Shown here one piece after another: positions 1 through 13,400 of a stretch of DNA of 64,000 nucleotides (positions are counted from its first letter, which is position 1; the number at the start of each line of letters is the position of its first letter). The translations under genes and the position numbers were made by a program. Below the pieces are notes generated by a model, which worked only from the letters and a program-made list of their open reading frames with translations, searched no databases and was not told where the DNA came from. The stretch is from Croceicoccus estronivorus (GTDB taxonomy: Bacteria > Pseudomonadota > Alphaproteobacteria > Sphingomonadales > Sphingomonadaceae), in the NCBI RefSeq assembly GCF_001625325.1, contig NZ_JRQQ01000009.1, positions 124,001 to 188,000 on the forward strand, written 5' to 3'.

Positions 1-415
1 CGGTAATCCCGGCGCGAAGAGGCAATCCGCCGGCGGTCGCAAGCGCGCCGTCATCGTTCACGCGCAAGGTGCCGCCGCGCCAGAGCAGGGCCTGGCCGCC
101 TGGGCCCATCAGTTCGATGAAGCCCTGCCCATCGATGGCGATATCCAGCGAATTGCCGGTTGGACGGATCTCACCTTGCGCAAACAGCATGGGATGGGAC
201 GTGATCCGAACACCGCCGTTGGGGGGAAGAGTATCGTTGCGTGGCAGTGGAAGGGCGCCGTCCGGCTGGATCTGGTTGGCCAGGATCGCCGAAAAACAGG
301 CGTCGGATCGTTTGAATGCGGGAGTATTCACATTGGCGATGTTGTTCGCCAACATCTCCAGCGCTTTCTGTTCGGCTCTCAGCGCAACGGCGCCGACTTC
401 AAATGCCCCGTTCAC
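1..415 (-). CDS. Flagellar hook/basal-body rod protein, FlgG/FlgF family (3' end outside window)
   Basis: This is the N-terminal 138 residues of a flagellar rod/hook protein, running off the left edge. Read on the minus strand from a GTG at 413-415, the protein begins VNGAFEVGAVALRAEQKALE. It then carries the family signature ANNIANVNTPAFKR of the FlgB/C/E/F/G N-terminal helix. A later stretch, GNSLDIAIDGQGFIEL, is typical of the FlgF/FlgG/FlgE conserved core. The GTG overlaps the TGA of the upstream gene (GTGA), so the pair is probably translationally coupled. Order after an FlgF-like gene would suggest FlgG (distal rod), but the N-terminus is divergent from textbook FlgG, so no symbol is given. 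Confidence 0.8.
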   Translation of the reverse strand, partial: MNGAFEVGAVALRAEQKALEMLANNIANVNTPAFKRSDACFSAILANQIQPDGALPLPRNDTLPPNGGVRITSHPMLFAQGEIRPTGNSLDIAIDGQGFIELMGPGGQALLWRGGTLRVNDDGALATAGGLPLRAGIT

Positions 416-1149
416 TTGCTGCTCCTGCTGAAAGTGGTGATCGCCTGGCCGATCAGCTGGTCATAGAACTGCACCAGTCTTGCGCCGCCTTCCGCTTGCC
501 GGGTGGCGGACATCATCGCGATCATTTCATCGCTCATTGTCACATTCGCGCTTTCCAGTTGCCCTTGATGCAGGATGCTGTCGCTCGCCTGCTCCATCGC
601 ACTGTCGGGCGCAGTGAAAATGCCCCCGCCCAACGTGGTGACCCGCTCCGGCGCGGCTGGCTCGAGAAGGGCGATGGTGGAGACTGGCAGACCGTTTTCG
701 ATTACGGTGCCATCGCCCAGGATCTCAGGCGTCGGGTTTGAAACGGTCAGGTCACCGCCGCCGGCTTGCTGCAATCTGCGCCCGGCCGGGTCGGCAACTA
801 CGCCCTCTGGCCCCACTGTGAATGAGCCGCCGCGTGAATAGACATAGACATCACCGTCGCGCAGCTGGATGAGCCCGGGACCGTAAATTGCCAGATCCAG
901 CGGGCTTCCGGTTTCGCGCAACGCGCCCTGGGAAAAGTCGGTAGTGAAGTGAAGTTCACTGTCAGCGGCTGCCCCTGTTCTTGCTACACGTGGGCCAATT
1001 GCAGAGGCCGCCTGTTTCAGTGCGCTGGTGAAAGCCACCTGCCTTTTGTAGCCCGGCGTCGACGCATTCGAGACATTGAGGGCAGACGCTTCTACCCGGC
1101 GTTCCGAAGATGCAAGAATGCTCGACGCGGACTCGATGAGTCCCGACAT
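412..1149 (-). CDS. Flagellar basal-body rod protein, FlgF-like
   Basis: A 245-aa protein of the flagellar rod/hook family. The start is the ATG at 1147-1149 (MSGLIESASSILASSERRVE), preceded by a G-rich ribosome site (TTGGGGGTAT); an upstream in-frame start at 1203 has a poor context. The N-terminal helix ends in ALNVSNASTPGYKRQ, the conserved N-S/N-N-A-x-T-P-G-Y-K-R motif. The core contains GSPLDLAIYGPGLIQL, and the C-terminal helix has the expected MIAMMSATRQAEGGARLVQF pattern. The length fits FlgF (proximal rod) better than FlgE. It overlaps the next flagellar gene by GTGA. Both proteins are divergent from enterobacterial rod proteins, so they could belong to a second or atypical flagellar system. 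Confidence 0.82.
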   Translation of the reverse strand: MSGLIESASSILASSERRVEASALNVSNASTPGYKRQVAFTSALKQAASAIGPRVARTGAAADSELHFTTDFSQGALRETGSPLDLAIYGPGLIQLRDGDVYVYSRGGSFTVGPEGVVADPAGRRLQQAGGGDLTVSNPTPEILGDGTVIENGLPVSTIALLEPAAPERVTTLGGGIFTAPDSAMEQASDSILHQGQLESANVTMSDEMIAMMSATRQAEGGARLVQFYDQLIGQAITTFSRSSK

Positions 1150-1463
1150 AATACCCCCAAGAATTTGCCGTCGCCTTTTGGTTGGGGGAAGCGGGGCATC
1201 CAAGTCAACGCGGGTTATCTCCGTAACGGATGCAACAATTTATTTGTTTGAAATATAAGAAAATAACCCGTCATGAGGTTTCTTGCGCGAGAGTTCTGTC
1301 ACCCTCGGGTACAAGGGGGTGACAGCTTTGTTCACTTCAAACCTTGAGTGGTGTCTGCTGCAAAATTTCTTCGCCTGCCGCTAAACAATCGGGCCGATCG
1401 TCGGATTGCCATTTCGGGAGGGGCCTTGCGCTCCTCATGACCGCGATTTCAGGCGAGGACGGA
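1150..1463. other. Divergent intergenic region between flagellar and RHS genes
   Basis: About 314 bases separate the flagellar start (1149, minus) from the chosen RHS start (1464, plus). The region must hold both promoters. The only clear structure is an inverted repeat at 1296-1325. An in-frame TTG at 1344 would extend the RHS protein by 40 residues, but the extension is Cys/Ser-rich, lacks family resemblance and has no ribosome site. Confidence 0.6.
1296..1325. promoter_or_regulatory. Inverted repeat, possible operator or hairpin upstream of the RHS gene
   Basis: CTGTCACCC (1296-1304) and GGGTGACAG (1317-1325) form perfect 9-bp arms around a 12-nt spacer. The spacer side also contains ACCC-TC-GGGT (1301-1310), so an alternative smaller hairpin is possible. 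It lies about 140 bases before the RHS start and has no T-run, which argues against a simple terminator. Whether it binds a regulator is unknown. Confidence 0.5.
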
Positions 1464-4400
1464 ATGGTTGCGATTTTCACGGGTGCAGGTGCCGGTTTCA
1501 CACGCGGCTCGGCCAATATCTTGGGCGGGGCCGGGCAGCTTGGCGGAGGCCTGCTGGGCCGGGGGGATGAAAGCGTGGCGGTCAACGCCGCGACGGGTAA
1601 CCTGCTTGTAACGCAACAGGATGAGTTTCTGGTCGGACGTGGCCCGGACATCGGCATTTCGCGGACTTATAACAGCCTTGGCGATGCTGCCGACGGCGAC
1701 AATGGCGACAACTGGCAACAAAGTACCACGCGGCGCGTTTTTGCGCTGACTGGCACTGCTGACACCGTGGGGAGCACGATCAGCCGGCAGGGTGGTGATG
1801 GTTCCGTGGTGGTCTATGCATGGGACGATGCCCGCGGCGCCTATGTCACTACCGCAGGCAGTGGCGCATTCGATACTCTGACCCAAACGACCGGAGTTTG
1901 GACCTGGACGGATGGCGATAGCCAGACAACCGAAACGTACGCAGCCCATGGTTCAGATAATTGGCGGATCGTCTCGACCACCGATATTGACGGCAATAGT
2001 CTGACTTATTCCTACCAAGGTGAAAAACTCGATACGGTTACGACCGCCGACGGTGCGTGGACACAGTATCTCTGGTCCGGGAACAATATCACGGAAATCG
2101 TCACGGGCTTCACTGACCTTGCGACCTCGACATCGCAAACGCTTACCCGCACTCGTTATGCTTACGATGCCAGCGACCGGCTGATCATGGTGACGACCGA
2201 TCTGTCACCGCAGGATAATGCCGTTTCGGATGGAAACACTTATACCGTCACATACACATATGATGGCGCAAGCAATCGCATTGCCTCCATCGCGCAGACT
2301 GACGGCTCGTTGCTGGAAATCGCCTATGATGGTTCCGGACGCGTCGCAGCGCTGACGCAAACGGTGGCGGCGGGCGATACGCGCGTGACGAGCCTGGCTT
2401 ATGGTTCTGGCCATACGGAAGTGACTGGTCCTGACGGCCAAGTCACCCGGCTGGACTACGATGCGGCTGGCCAACTGACGGCGATTACGGCTCCTCCGGC
2501 CTACACTGGTGCGACGGCACAGCAGGTTCAATTTGCATACGATGCGCAAGGTAATCTGGTCACGGTCACGGATGCCGAGGGAAACACCACAGCGTATGAG
2601 CACGACGCGAATGGCAATGTGACACGGGTCACGGATGCCAACGCGAACGTGGTGGAGCGGACTTACGATTCCGCCAATCGCCTGATCACCGAACTGGCCT
2701 ACGGCTCCGGCGAAGCAGGGGCCAACGTGGCCCACTATGCGCAATATGCCTACGATGTAGAGGGGCATCTCCGCTATGCGGTGAATGGCGCGGGGCAGGT
2801 CACTGAATACGAATACACTGCACATGGCGAGTTGGCGCGCCGGGTCGATTATCCCGAAACCCCCTATCCAGTCGGTCCGGCCGCCATCGACGAAGCGGGA
2901 ATGAATGCGTGGGTGACAGGGCTTGGCGACCTGAGCGCCGCACGCATCGCGTCCTATACATATGATGCGCGTGGTAATCGGACGGCGGTAACCGCCTATG
3001 GTGCCGCAGATGCTTCGGGCAATGCCGTCTCCACTGATGGCTTCAGCGCGACCTATCAGACTTATGATCAGGCAGGGCAGCTCCTGTCGCGCTATCGCGC
3101 TGGTGAACTGGCCGAAAACTTCATTTACGACGGGCTGGGGCGTCTGGTCGCATCGACTGACGTCAATGGTGGCACGACGACAATCGTTTTCAACGATACG
3201 GCTTTGACGACCACGGTTACGACGGCGGCAGGCTACACTAATGTTTCCTCGTTCAACAAAGCGGGGGAATTGGTCAGCCAGACGGGCAGCGGCGCCAATA
3301 CGGCTGGAGGGACTGCAACCTACGCATACGATGCGAACGGGCGCTTGCGCATTGTCAGCGATGCAACCGGACGTACCAGCTACACCGTCTATGACAGGGC
3401 GGGCCGCAAGGTCGCCGATGTCAACCATCTGGGCGAGATCGTCGAATATCAATACGATCAGGCAAATCGCCTGGTGGCGACCGTTCGCCACGCAGATGTG
3501 CTCAGCGCCGGACAATTGGCCCAATTGGCTGATCCTGACAGTGATGTGGAACTGTCTGCCCTCCTTCCGGTGGCCAGCAGTCAGGATATCTGGAACTGGA
3601 CCATCTATGACGATGGTGGGCGTGCCATCGAAAGTATTGGCAGTGACGGCAGTGTCGCCACCTTTGAATACGATCAGTCCGATCGCCTCGTTAAAACCAC
3701 CAGCTATCTGAACATTCTCAGCCAGGCCCAGCTTGACGCCCTGAAACAGACAGCCCCTTCCACGGTGGTCCTCCCAGGGGCGAGCGGTGGCGACGCGGTT
3801 GCGCGCCAATTTTATAATGGCGCAGGGCAGATCGTCGGGACTCTAGACGGTGAAGGTTACCTGACAGAGATCGTTTACGATGCAGCAGGGCAAAAGCTGC
3901 AGGAAATCGCCTATGCGACAGTCACCAATGTGGCAGTGCGTGCCGGCGGTAGCTTCGCGGCATTGCGGGAGACAGTGGTCGGGGCATCAACGGTCGATCG
4001 GACGGCGCATTATGTCTACGACGGTCAGGGCCAATTGCGCTTCACTGTCGATGGCGCTGGCGGTGTCCGCGCCTTTGCCTATGACAGTGCGGGGCGGCTC
4101 ACCACCACCACCGAATATGCGACCCGACTGACACTCACCGATTTTGCGTTTGATACGGTGAAGGCCGCGATTGTCAGTAACGGAGCCGATCGGGTCAGTT
4201 ATACGGTTTATGACGCATCGGGGCGGGCTGCCTATGCCGTCGATGCGGAAGGCGGTGTTACGGGGCTGACCTATGACACTTCCGGTCGGGTGGTGAAATC
4301 GGTTCAGTTCGCGGACTTGTATGAAGGCGCAACCGGGCTTCCGTCACTGGCGGAAATGGATGGCTGGGCCGCCAATCCAGCCCATGCCAGCGACACTGCA

Positions 4401-7400
4401 AATCGCGTTGACCGCAACTGGTACAGTGAGCGTGGCGAACTGCTCTACACTGTCGATGCCGGAAATTACGTTCGTGGCTTTGTGTATGATGCAGAAGGTC
4501 GCAAGATCGGGGAAAATGCGTGGCCGAATGGCGTGGTCGTTGCCGATGCAGTCACGGTTGCGCAAGTTGCGGCGGCGGCGGCCGGAGCAGGCAGCCCCAT
4601 CGCGCAAAGCTATAGCTATGACAACGCCGGGCGCCTGCTGACGAGCACGGATGGCGAAGGTTTCGTGACGCGCAATGCATACGATGCATTGGGCCAGCTG
4701 GTCGATGTCTACGTGGCGGATGGAACGAACAAGGCGGTTCGCGCCCACTACGAATACGATGCCGCCGGGCGTCTCGTGGCTGCGTATCATGCCTATGGTA
4801 CATCCGAACAAGTCGGTTCCTTCTATGCCTATGATGGTCTTGGCAACCGGATCAGCACGACCGATGCCAATGGCCATACCACCACTTACAATTATGACGA
4901 GTTGGGGCAGGTTCTCTCAGCGACCAATGCACTGGGCGGGGTGACGGCTTACGAATACGATGCCTTCGGCAATGTGGTGAAAACAACCGATCCGAAAGGT
5001 AATGCGACCTATAGTTATTATGACAGCCTCAATCGGTTGATCGCAACGCGCGATGCGGCAGGCTACGTTTCCCGCACGATTTATAATCGCTTTGGCGATG
5101 TGATTTCGGTCGAGCAATACAGTCTCCCGGCGAATGGTGCGGGTGAGACTGGCGTGGCGGTGTTCGATCCGGAACTGGTCCCCGAAGATCCCTATGAATA
5201 TGCGGACGGCTTGCAGGCCATAGCCGATGATCTCGACGCACAGGCGGCGCAGGCTGAATCCGACGCGGTGCAGGCCCAGGCTGATGCAGACGCTGCAGCG
5301 CAAGCAGCGAGCGATGCGGATGCGGTAGTCGATGATCTGGAGGCCCAGCTGGCATTGCTCGGCAGCGGGCAAGCCGTGCAACTGCTTCAGGCCCAGATCG
5401 ATCAGGCTCAGGTCGATGCGACAGCTGCGCATGCCTTGGCCGATGCCGCGCAAGCCGATGCTGACACAGCCTGGGCCGCTGCCGCCCCGCTCCGCGCTGA
5501 TGCCGATGCTGCGCAGTCTGATGCGGATACAGCCCAGGCTGCGGCTGATGCTGCGGTTGCGAATGCCGGCCAGTTACATGCCACAGCCGATAGCCTGGAT
5601 GCGCAAGCTGCACAGGCCGACACGGCAGCTGTGCAAGCGGAAGCAAATGCAACGGCAGCCGCACAGGCCGCCGCCGCCGCTGATGCGGTGGTGGATGACC
5701 TACAGGATCAACTGGACGCGCTCGGGGGTGGAAGTTCCGCGCCTGGGGTTGATTATTCAGCTGAACGTGCAGCTGCTTTGGCTGATCCGGTCTCTTGGTT
5801 GGGTGATCACCGGGATTGGCTCAAGCAGAAAGAGAATTCTTCATATTCTCTAATGCGAGGATCATCTGGAGAATATTCCGATCAATATGGGAGGTTTGGA
5901 GCATATTTTGAGTATTTAGAAATTCTAGAAGATTTTCTAGAGGGAGAGGCTAATAATAATGCAAGTGATAATGCTGTAGTAAGTTACATAAACGGGTATT
6001 TTGATCATTTAGATTGGAAAATTTCCCATCCTTTTGGCGATATTAATGCGGCGTATTCGAGTAGTGAGCAATGGATAGATTGGAGAGAGAGTGAAATTAA
6101 ATATCTTATAGAATACTATATGGATTTAAGGGGGGGAATGCAGGGGGGCGGCCCTCGACAGAAGCTGGAGCATGTAATAAGTGTTCTTGGAGGGTCTTTA
6201 TATAATATTTTAAAGGCAAAGTACGATATAGAAAATTCTTGCTATTCCATAGGATGGGATAGTGACTATGATAATTTTGATAGCTACTATAAATTTTACG
6301 GTTTTTATTTATCATACAAAATTAGTGAATCGGTCTTGTATGCTAGGGTCTCTGCTGGGAGCGGGCATCCTTCTGACTATCGTGCGAATGTGCAGATTTC
6401 TGCCTATTATGATGTAGGTGGGGAGGTAGAGGCCAATGCGTCGCCTGAACAGATACTGCAAGCTCAACTGAACCAGGCAATCACCGATGCTGACGCCGCC
6501 CATGATGCGGCGGATGCGGCGCAACTTGCTGCTGGCAATGCCTTGGCCGCAGCCACGCAGTTGCATGCGGATGCCGATCAGGCCGAGCTTGATGCCATTG
6601 CCGCCGATGGCGACGCACAGACAGCGGCCACATATGCAGCCCAACTTCAGGCCGATGTAGACGCTCTCGATCTGATCGCAGCTCAGGCAGAGGCAGCCGC
6701 AGCTGCCGTGCAGGCCGATGCAGATGCACTGGCCCAGGCGGCTTCCGATGCCGATGCCGCAGTGGCCAGCTTGCAGGCGCAGATGGCGGAATTGCTCAAT
6801 CCAACGGTGGATTATTCAAGCGAGCGTGCGGCCGCGCTGGCGGACATGAATACCTGGCTGTCTGATCGACAGACATGGCTAAACAGTGCCCGGATCGAGG
6901 CTGATAACCTTGCTTCGGCCAGCAGTGGGCTCCTGCGTGATGAGTTCGAGGCATATGCCGACCGGCTGGAGCAGGAATCCTATATTGCCCAGGATCTGCG
7001 CTACCTCCCTTCCGGTTCCTACAACGAGGTGAGGAAGGCGAACTACATTAACCAGTTCTTCGATAACCTGACCTCGCAGGCAAACAATCTCCCCATGGAT
7101 CGCGCGGCTGCGTTGGCTGATCCGGAGGCATGGCTCGAAAGCCGAAAAGAGGATCTCTCGAACTGGATTGACAGTCTTTACACGCTCGATCAGTTTAATG
7201 GTGGCAGCAACAAATTTGATAATACCTATCAGGCGTATCAAGCCGTCTGGGCGACGATGTTTGAAGCCCTATACGATCTCGAGCATAATACTTATTCAAC
7301 CAATTGGCCTGATCGCAAAGATGAATGGTCCGATTTTTACGAGGATGTTCGACAAAATCCGAACACTCTGCCCAACAACCTGCAACATAGTTCTCAGCAC

Positions 7401-10400
7401 GCTTCGAACTATCGTGCGGTGCTGGCGATCAACGCCTATTTCGATTTCGTGGCAGAGGCGGGGTCTCCCTATACCAGCCTGACGCCGGAACAATTGCTCC
7501 AGCTCCAGCTCGGTCAGGCGAATGCGAGCGCAAGCACGGCCCATGCCGCTGCTGATGGGGCGCAGGTAGATGCAGATACCGCCGCTGCCATGGCACTGCA
7601 GATGCGGGCCGATGCGACACAGGCTCAACTCGATGCCGATGCCGCTTATGCAGACGCGTTGGCGAATTCGGGTATCGCCATCCGTGACCATTTCGTTCTG
7701 CTGAACCTTGGGCAAATGGGCCCCGCTGCGGTTACCAACTTTGGATACGACCGGCTTGGCAGGACTGCATGGAAAGTTGATGCGGAAGGCTATCCGGAAT
7801 TCTACCAGTATAACGCCTTTGGACAGCAGGTCGCACTCTCACGCTATTCACAGGCGATGCCGACCGGGCAGGTGCCGGACCTCGATGGCGAACTGCCCCC
7901 TGAAGTCGTTGCGGCCTATGACCATGCCGCCCAATTGCAGGCGGCCGCCGATGCGATAGCTGCCCAGATCGCCAATGCGCAGGCTGATCTCGCCAATGCG
8001 CTGGCCAATCCGTTGCCCTATCTGCAGTCGCATCTGGATGATCAGAATGCCCAGCTTGCGACGATGAACGCCGAACTGGCCGATCTGCAAGAAGAATACG
8101 ACGATGCCAATATCATCGAACAGTGGTTCGTTCTGGGGCCGCAGATCGATGCTCTGGAAGATGACATTTCTGATCTCGAAGCGCAGATCGCTGCTGTCGA
8201 GGCAGAGGTGCAAAGGGTGCAGAACGGTCAGGGCCTGACAAACCTGGGCACTGCCATCGTCGAAGCGAACTTCGATCCGAACCAATTACAGGGCCAGTTG
8301 CAGGCGGCACAGGTCGCTGCCGATCAGGCATTGGCGGATGCGCAGGCATTGGAAACGCAGTCATCAGGACTTGCGGGGACCGAAGCCAGAACGCAATTCG
8401 TCTATGACAATCGTGGCCAGCTGACGCGGGTTACCGATGCCCAGGGGTATTTTGAAACGTTTGGCTACGACGCTTTCGGGCGCCGTGTGTCGCAGACCGC
8501 AAAGTCCTCCACATCGCCGGTAACGGCCGGTGCCACTACCACATATACATATGACAAGCGCGGGCTCTTGCTGTCGGAGACATTGCCAATAGCTTCACGC
8601 ACGAGCAGCGGCTCCGTTCAATCTTCAACTGTCATCAACCGCTATTTCTACGATGCCCGCGGAAACAGGATCAAGACAGTCGAAGCCGATGGCCTGAATG
8701 AGGAGCGGACGACCGAATATACCTATGACAATCTGGATCGCCTGATCGAAACCAGAAGGGATTCAATCAGCGGGCTGGCGATCAATACAAGCAGCAAGGC
8801 GGTATCGAGTGTTTCAGGGCGCCCGACTGAAACAATTGCCTATGATGCGCTGGGCAATGTCATCCGGACCGTTGACGCCGCCGGCGCGAAAACGGTGTTT
8901 TTCTATGACGACCTGAATCGCAAGGCGGTCGAGATCAATGCGCTCGGCACATACACGGCGTACGAATATGACGCGAACGGCGATGTCACCCGGGTCCGGG
9001 TTTACGACCAGACCAGCAATGTTCCTGCCACTGGGGGACAGGAAAGTCAGGCGCCCAATGCACCCAATGGAACATCTCGCGAGACGCAGTTCTCCTATGA
9101 CAACCTGGGCCGGATGACCGAAAGCCGTGTGATCGGAGTCACGACTGGTGGGGCGTCCGGTTCGAACTGGAACAGTTCCTCCCAACCGATCAGTACGTCT
9201 TATGAGTATGACTATCTGGGCAATCTGGTCAAAGTCACGGACCCCAACGGTAACAAGACCTGGAATTATTATGACAGGCTTGGTCGCAAGACGGCGCAGG
9301 TCGATGGACAAAATTACCTGACCAGATGGACGCTGGATTTCGAGGGTAATGTCACCGAGGAGCGCCGCTATGCCAATTCGGTTGGCAATCCTGGCAGCAC
9401 GAGCAACGCGCCCTCGGCCAGCAACAATTCCGATGACCGGATTACGCAATATACTTATGATCTCAATGGCAACCGACTGAGTGAGAAGCGGCTGAACGTC
9501 AAGGTTCAGAGCGGCAATGGTGGATACAGCACGGTCGATGCGACTATCAGCTATCAATACAACGGTCTCGGCCAGGTCGTTCGCAAGACTGAGGCGACCG
9601 GCGATCAGACAGAGTTCGTTTATGATGCCGGTGGGCGCCTCACGCGTGAGGTGAAAGAGCAGTCTGCCGCTGATTATTATTATGATGGCCTGGGGAATCT
9701 GACACGAAACGTCGAAGCCGCTGTCAATGGCAGTTCGGCACACGTCACGACATATGCCTATGGTGCTGGCGGTCGGCTGACGAGCATGACCGATGCCGGT
9801 GGCTACGTGCATGGCTATTTCTACGATGAGGCGGGGCGGCTCGTGCTCGAATCCTACGTCCGGGATGGTCGCACCGAGGCGATCGGGCATCGTTACGATG
9901 TGCTGGGCCGCAATCTTGGACAAGCCTATTACATAAAATCGGGTAGCAACTGGGCGTTCCAGTCGAATAACGACTACTCGTCGCTGCAATACAATGTTCA
10001 CGGCGAAGTGACGAAGATCGGCATCAACGGTCTATGGCAACAGGAAAACAAATATGACGGGGCTGGCCGCATATGGGCGACAAATGCGGGAGACGGCATC
10101 TGGAAATATTACGGCTATGACAAGAACGGCAACCAGACGCTTGCGGTAACGTCTGCGGGCTATGATCTTGCCGGGTTGAATTCCATCACTGCAGCTTATG
10201 CCAAGCGCAGCCAGACGGACGTCAATGCAACCATTACAGCATATGACGGTCGCAATCTTGCGACGAAGGTCGTGGAGGAAGGACGGCAGCTCAGCACATC
10301 CAGCACAGTCCAGTTGACCAGCACGCGGAGCTATAACGCCTTTGGCGAGGTGGCGAGCGAGACGGATGCCAATGGCGGGACTGTCACCTACACATACAAC

Positions 10401-13400
10401 ACCATGGGCCGTGTCATTACGGCGCAAAGCCCGCAGGTCGCGATAGTGACGGAAGCTGGCACGACCCAGAACGTCCGTCCGACAGAAAACTATTACTATG
10501 ACAAGTCGGGCCGCCTGACCGGGCAACGCGATGCCAACGGTAATTTGACTCGTTATACATTGCAGGCCGGTTCCGGCTATGGCGGTACGCAAGCGTTGGT
10601 GAGGCAGGAAATCCACGCCGATGGCGGAACCGTGACGACCGTCTACGACGCGCATGGCAATGCGATCAAGGTTACCGATGAAGTCGGGCTCATCAAGAAT
10701 ATGAGCTATGACAATCTCGGTCGGCTGACGCAGGTGACCAACCCCGGTGGATTGGTCGATTATTACACATATGACGTGCTTGGCCAGCGCCTCACGCACT
10801 ACAACAGCCTGCTCGGCGCCGGGGACAAGGAGATTACCGGTTATGACATTCAGGGGCGCATTACCTCTCAGCGCGCCTTTGGTGGAGACACGACAACCAC
10901 GTCCTACGTATGGAACAGCGCAATCGCCACGGGGGGCCTGGGCACGTTCGGTGGCTGGATAGAAACGACCGGGTACGCCAATGGCAAGACTCTGATCGAA
11001 CGAAGCGATTTGTTCGACAGAACCGTTCAGCGCACTGACCTTGGCGGTAATGTCACCAATTTCTCATACGATGAAGCAGGGCGTCTCGCATCCAGCGCGA
11101 GTGGTTTGGCCAGTAATCAATATACGTATTACAACACAGGCCAGATCGCGACTACCGCCACGACCACGAACTACCAGTACTACTCTGCCTATCCCTATAT
11201 CTCCGTCTACAGCGCCACGGCTACCAGCCAGGCGGCCTATACTTACGACAAGACCGGCAATCGGTTGACCGAGCTGGGGACGACCACAACGACAATCAGC
11301 GGCGTGGCGACCACGGAAACCTGGAAGAACCAGACTGCCACATACGATGCATTGGGCAGAATGAAGACGTGGAAGGAAGCGGGGACGACAACGTCACCAG
11401 CTGCCGATCTGACCTATTCCTATGACGCGGCCGGCAACGTCCGGCATTCCGTTGGTAATTATTCCAGACTCGACGCCAGTGGCGCGGTGGCTGGCACGGA
11501 TTCGCAGGATTACTGGTTCCGCTATGACAGTATGAACCGTCTCGTCGTTGATCGGGGGGTCCTGTCTGATGGCGAGATTCGGCGTAACCACGCTGACACT
11601 GACAGCCTGGAAATCCTCTATGATCAGGCCGGCAGACGAACGAACGTCGTCAAGACCGTTTACACCCCCGGCAGCGTGATCCCGGGTGGGTGGGGCACAG
11701 TCCCTGCGACATATCTGGAGCGGCGTGAAATCTACAACTACAACGCCGCTGGCAGTTTGTCGCAGGTCGACATTGCCTCGGGCAGTCTGCTGGTTGATCA
11801 GAACCCCGGCACCCCTCCCGAATCGGTCCCGTCAGCACCCACGACCGGGACGAAACGCTCAAGTTTCACCTATGATGCAATGGGGCGCCTTACCCGGCAG
11901 CTTGACTATGATACCGGCGGCGCGAACGCGGTCTATGACCGGGCGATTACCTACAATGCGAAGAGCCAGATAACAGCCGAAACGGTAATCACAAAGAAGA
12001 CCGACGGCACCACCTACAAGTCGGTCAGCAGCTATAGCTATAACGATGGTGCCGGGGTTTACACGCTCGGTTCGGTCGGTGCAGTCACCAGCACCAACAC
12101 CCACCTCAACTCCGGATCGAGTTCGTGGAAAAACGACAAGGGCACCAGCGACACATATACGTATATCTGGCGTGACGGTGCAGTGCAGAGCCAGATCCGC
12201 CATATTGCGGATACGAGCGACAATAGCCCGACCTACTACACCAATCTCTCCTATGACGCGGCAGGGCGATTGACGAGCGCCTACATTGCCGATGGCAAGC
12301 CTCGTTACGTTACGTATCGGCTGGATGAGAACGGGCAGATCATCAAGCGGGATGAAACGCGGCCGTCTAATGCTCCCTCCAGCCAAACCGGCAGCCCGCA
12401 CGAGATATGGTACCGTTTCGGCGGGCGGGAAATGGGCTACACGGGTAACAACGGCACATCGGATGTCGATTACACGATGTCGATTGCCGCACGGCAGAAG
12501 GTTGCGCCTTCCAATCCGGGTACCTTCCGGGATGGATCCACCATCGCCAACACTTACGCCGATTTCGCGCAGAGTTATGATCCGATCAATTCCTTTGGCC
12601 AAGGGGCCGCAGGCGGAACCTATACGGTCAGGACCGGTGACACTCTCCAATCTGTCGCCCAGTCTGTGTGGGGGGATGCCAACCTCTGGTACAAGCTTGC
12701 CGAGGCCAACGGTATCAGTGGCAATGCGGGGCTGATCGAAGGGCAGGTCCTGCAATTGCCCGCAGGCGTGATGCGCAACACGCACAACGCCGGCACGGTC
12801 AATCCCTACGACCCCAGCGAAACGATCGGCAACCTGTCGCCGACCACACCCAAGCCACCGAAGAAGAACAAGTGTGGCGGGTTAGGCGCAATCTTGTTGG
12901 CCACGGTTGCCGTTGCGGTAGCAGCATTTGCAGGGCCTGGAATTGTGAGCGCTTTCGCGAAAGTCGGCGGGGCGCTGGCCGGCTCACTAGGGGCCTCAGT
13001 TGGTACGTTTGTCGGTCTGAGCGCAGCTGGGGCGGTGTCCAGTGCGGTTAGCCAAGGTGTCGGTCTTGCTACCGGTATTCAGGATAATTTTAGCTGGAAG
13101 GCAGTCGGAATGTCTGCCCTGAAGGCTGTAGTGGCCGGTTTGCCGAACACTGGTGATTTCTTCACGGACGTCGTGAGAGGTGCCTTCAGCGAAGTCGTTG
13201 GTCAGGGGGTCGCGCTCGCCGTCGGTCTTCAAAGCAAATTCGATTTTGCGGGCGTAGCTGCTGCAGGGATCGGGGCCGGTGTCTTTAGCAAGGTGAACGT
13301 AGGAACGGCATCGCTCGGGCGAACTGGATCCGCTGCAGTGTCCGGAGTGGCAGCAGCGATTGCGAATGCGGCAACAAGGTCGGCAGTCGAAGGTTCTAGC

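Noticed and set aside
2205-3809. 534-codon minus-strand frame under the RHS gene
   Set aside because: A shadow of the periodic YD-repeat codons; the product is Ile/Arg-rich repeat noise with no ribosome site.
1970-12330. Regular repeats as a possible CRISPR or satellite array
   Set aside because: They are degenerate protein-level YD repeats in one long open frame, without identical DNA units or spacers.
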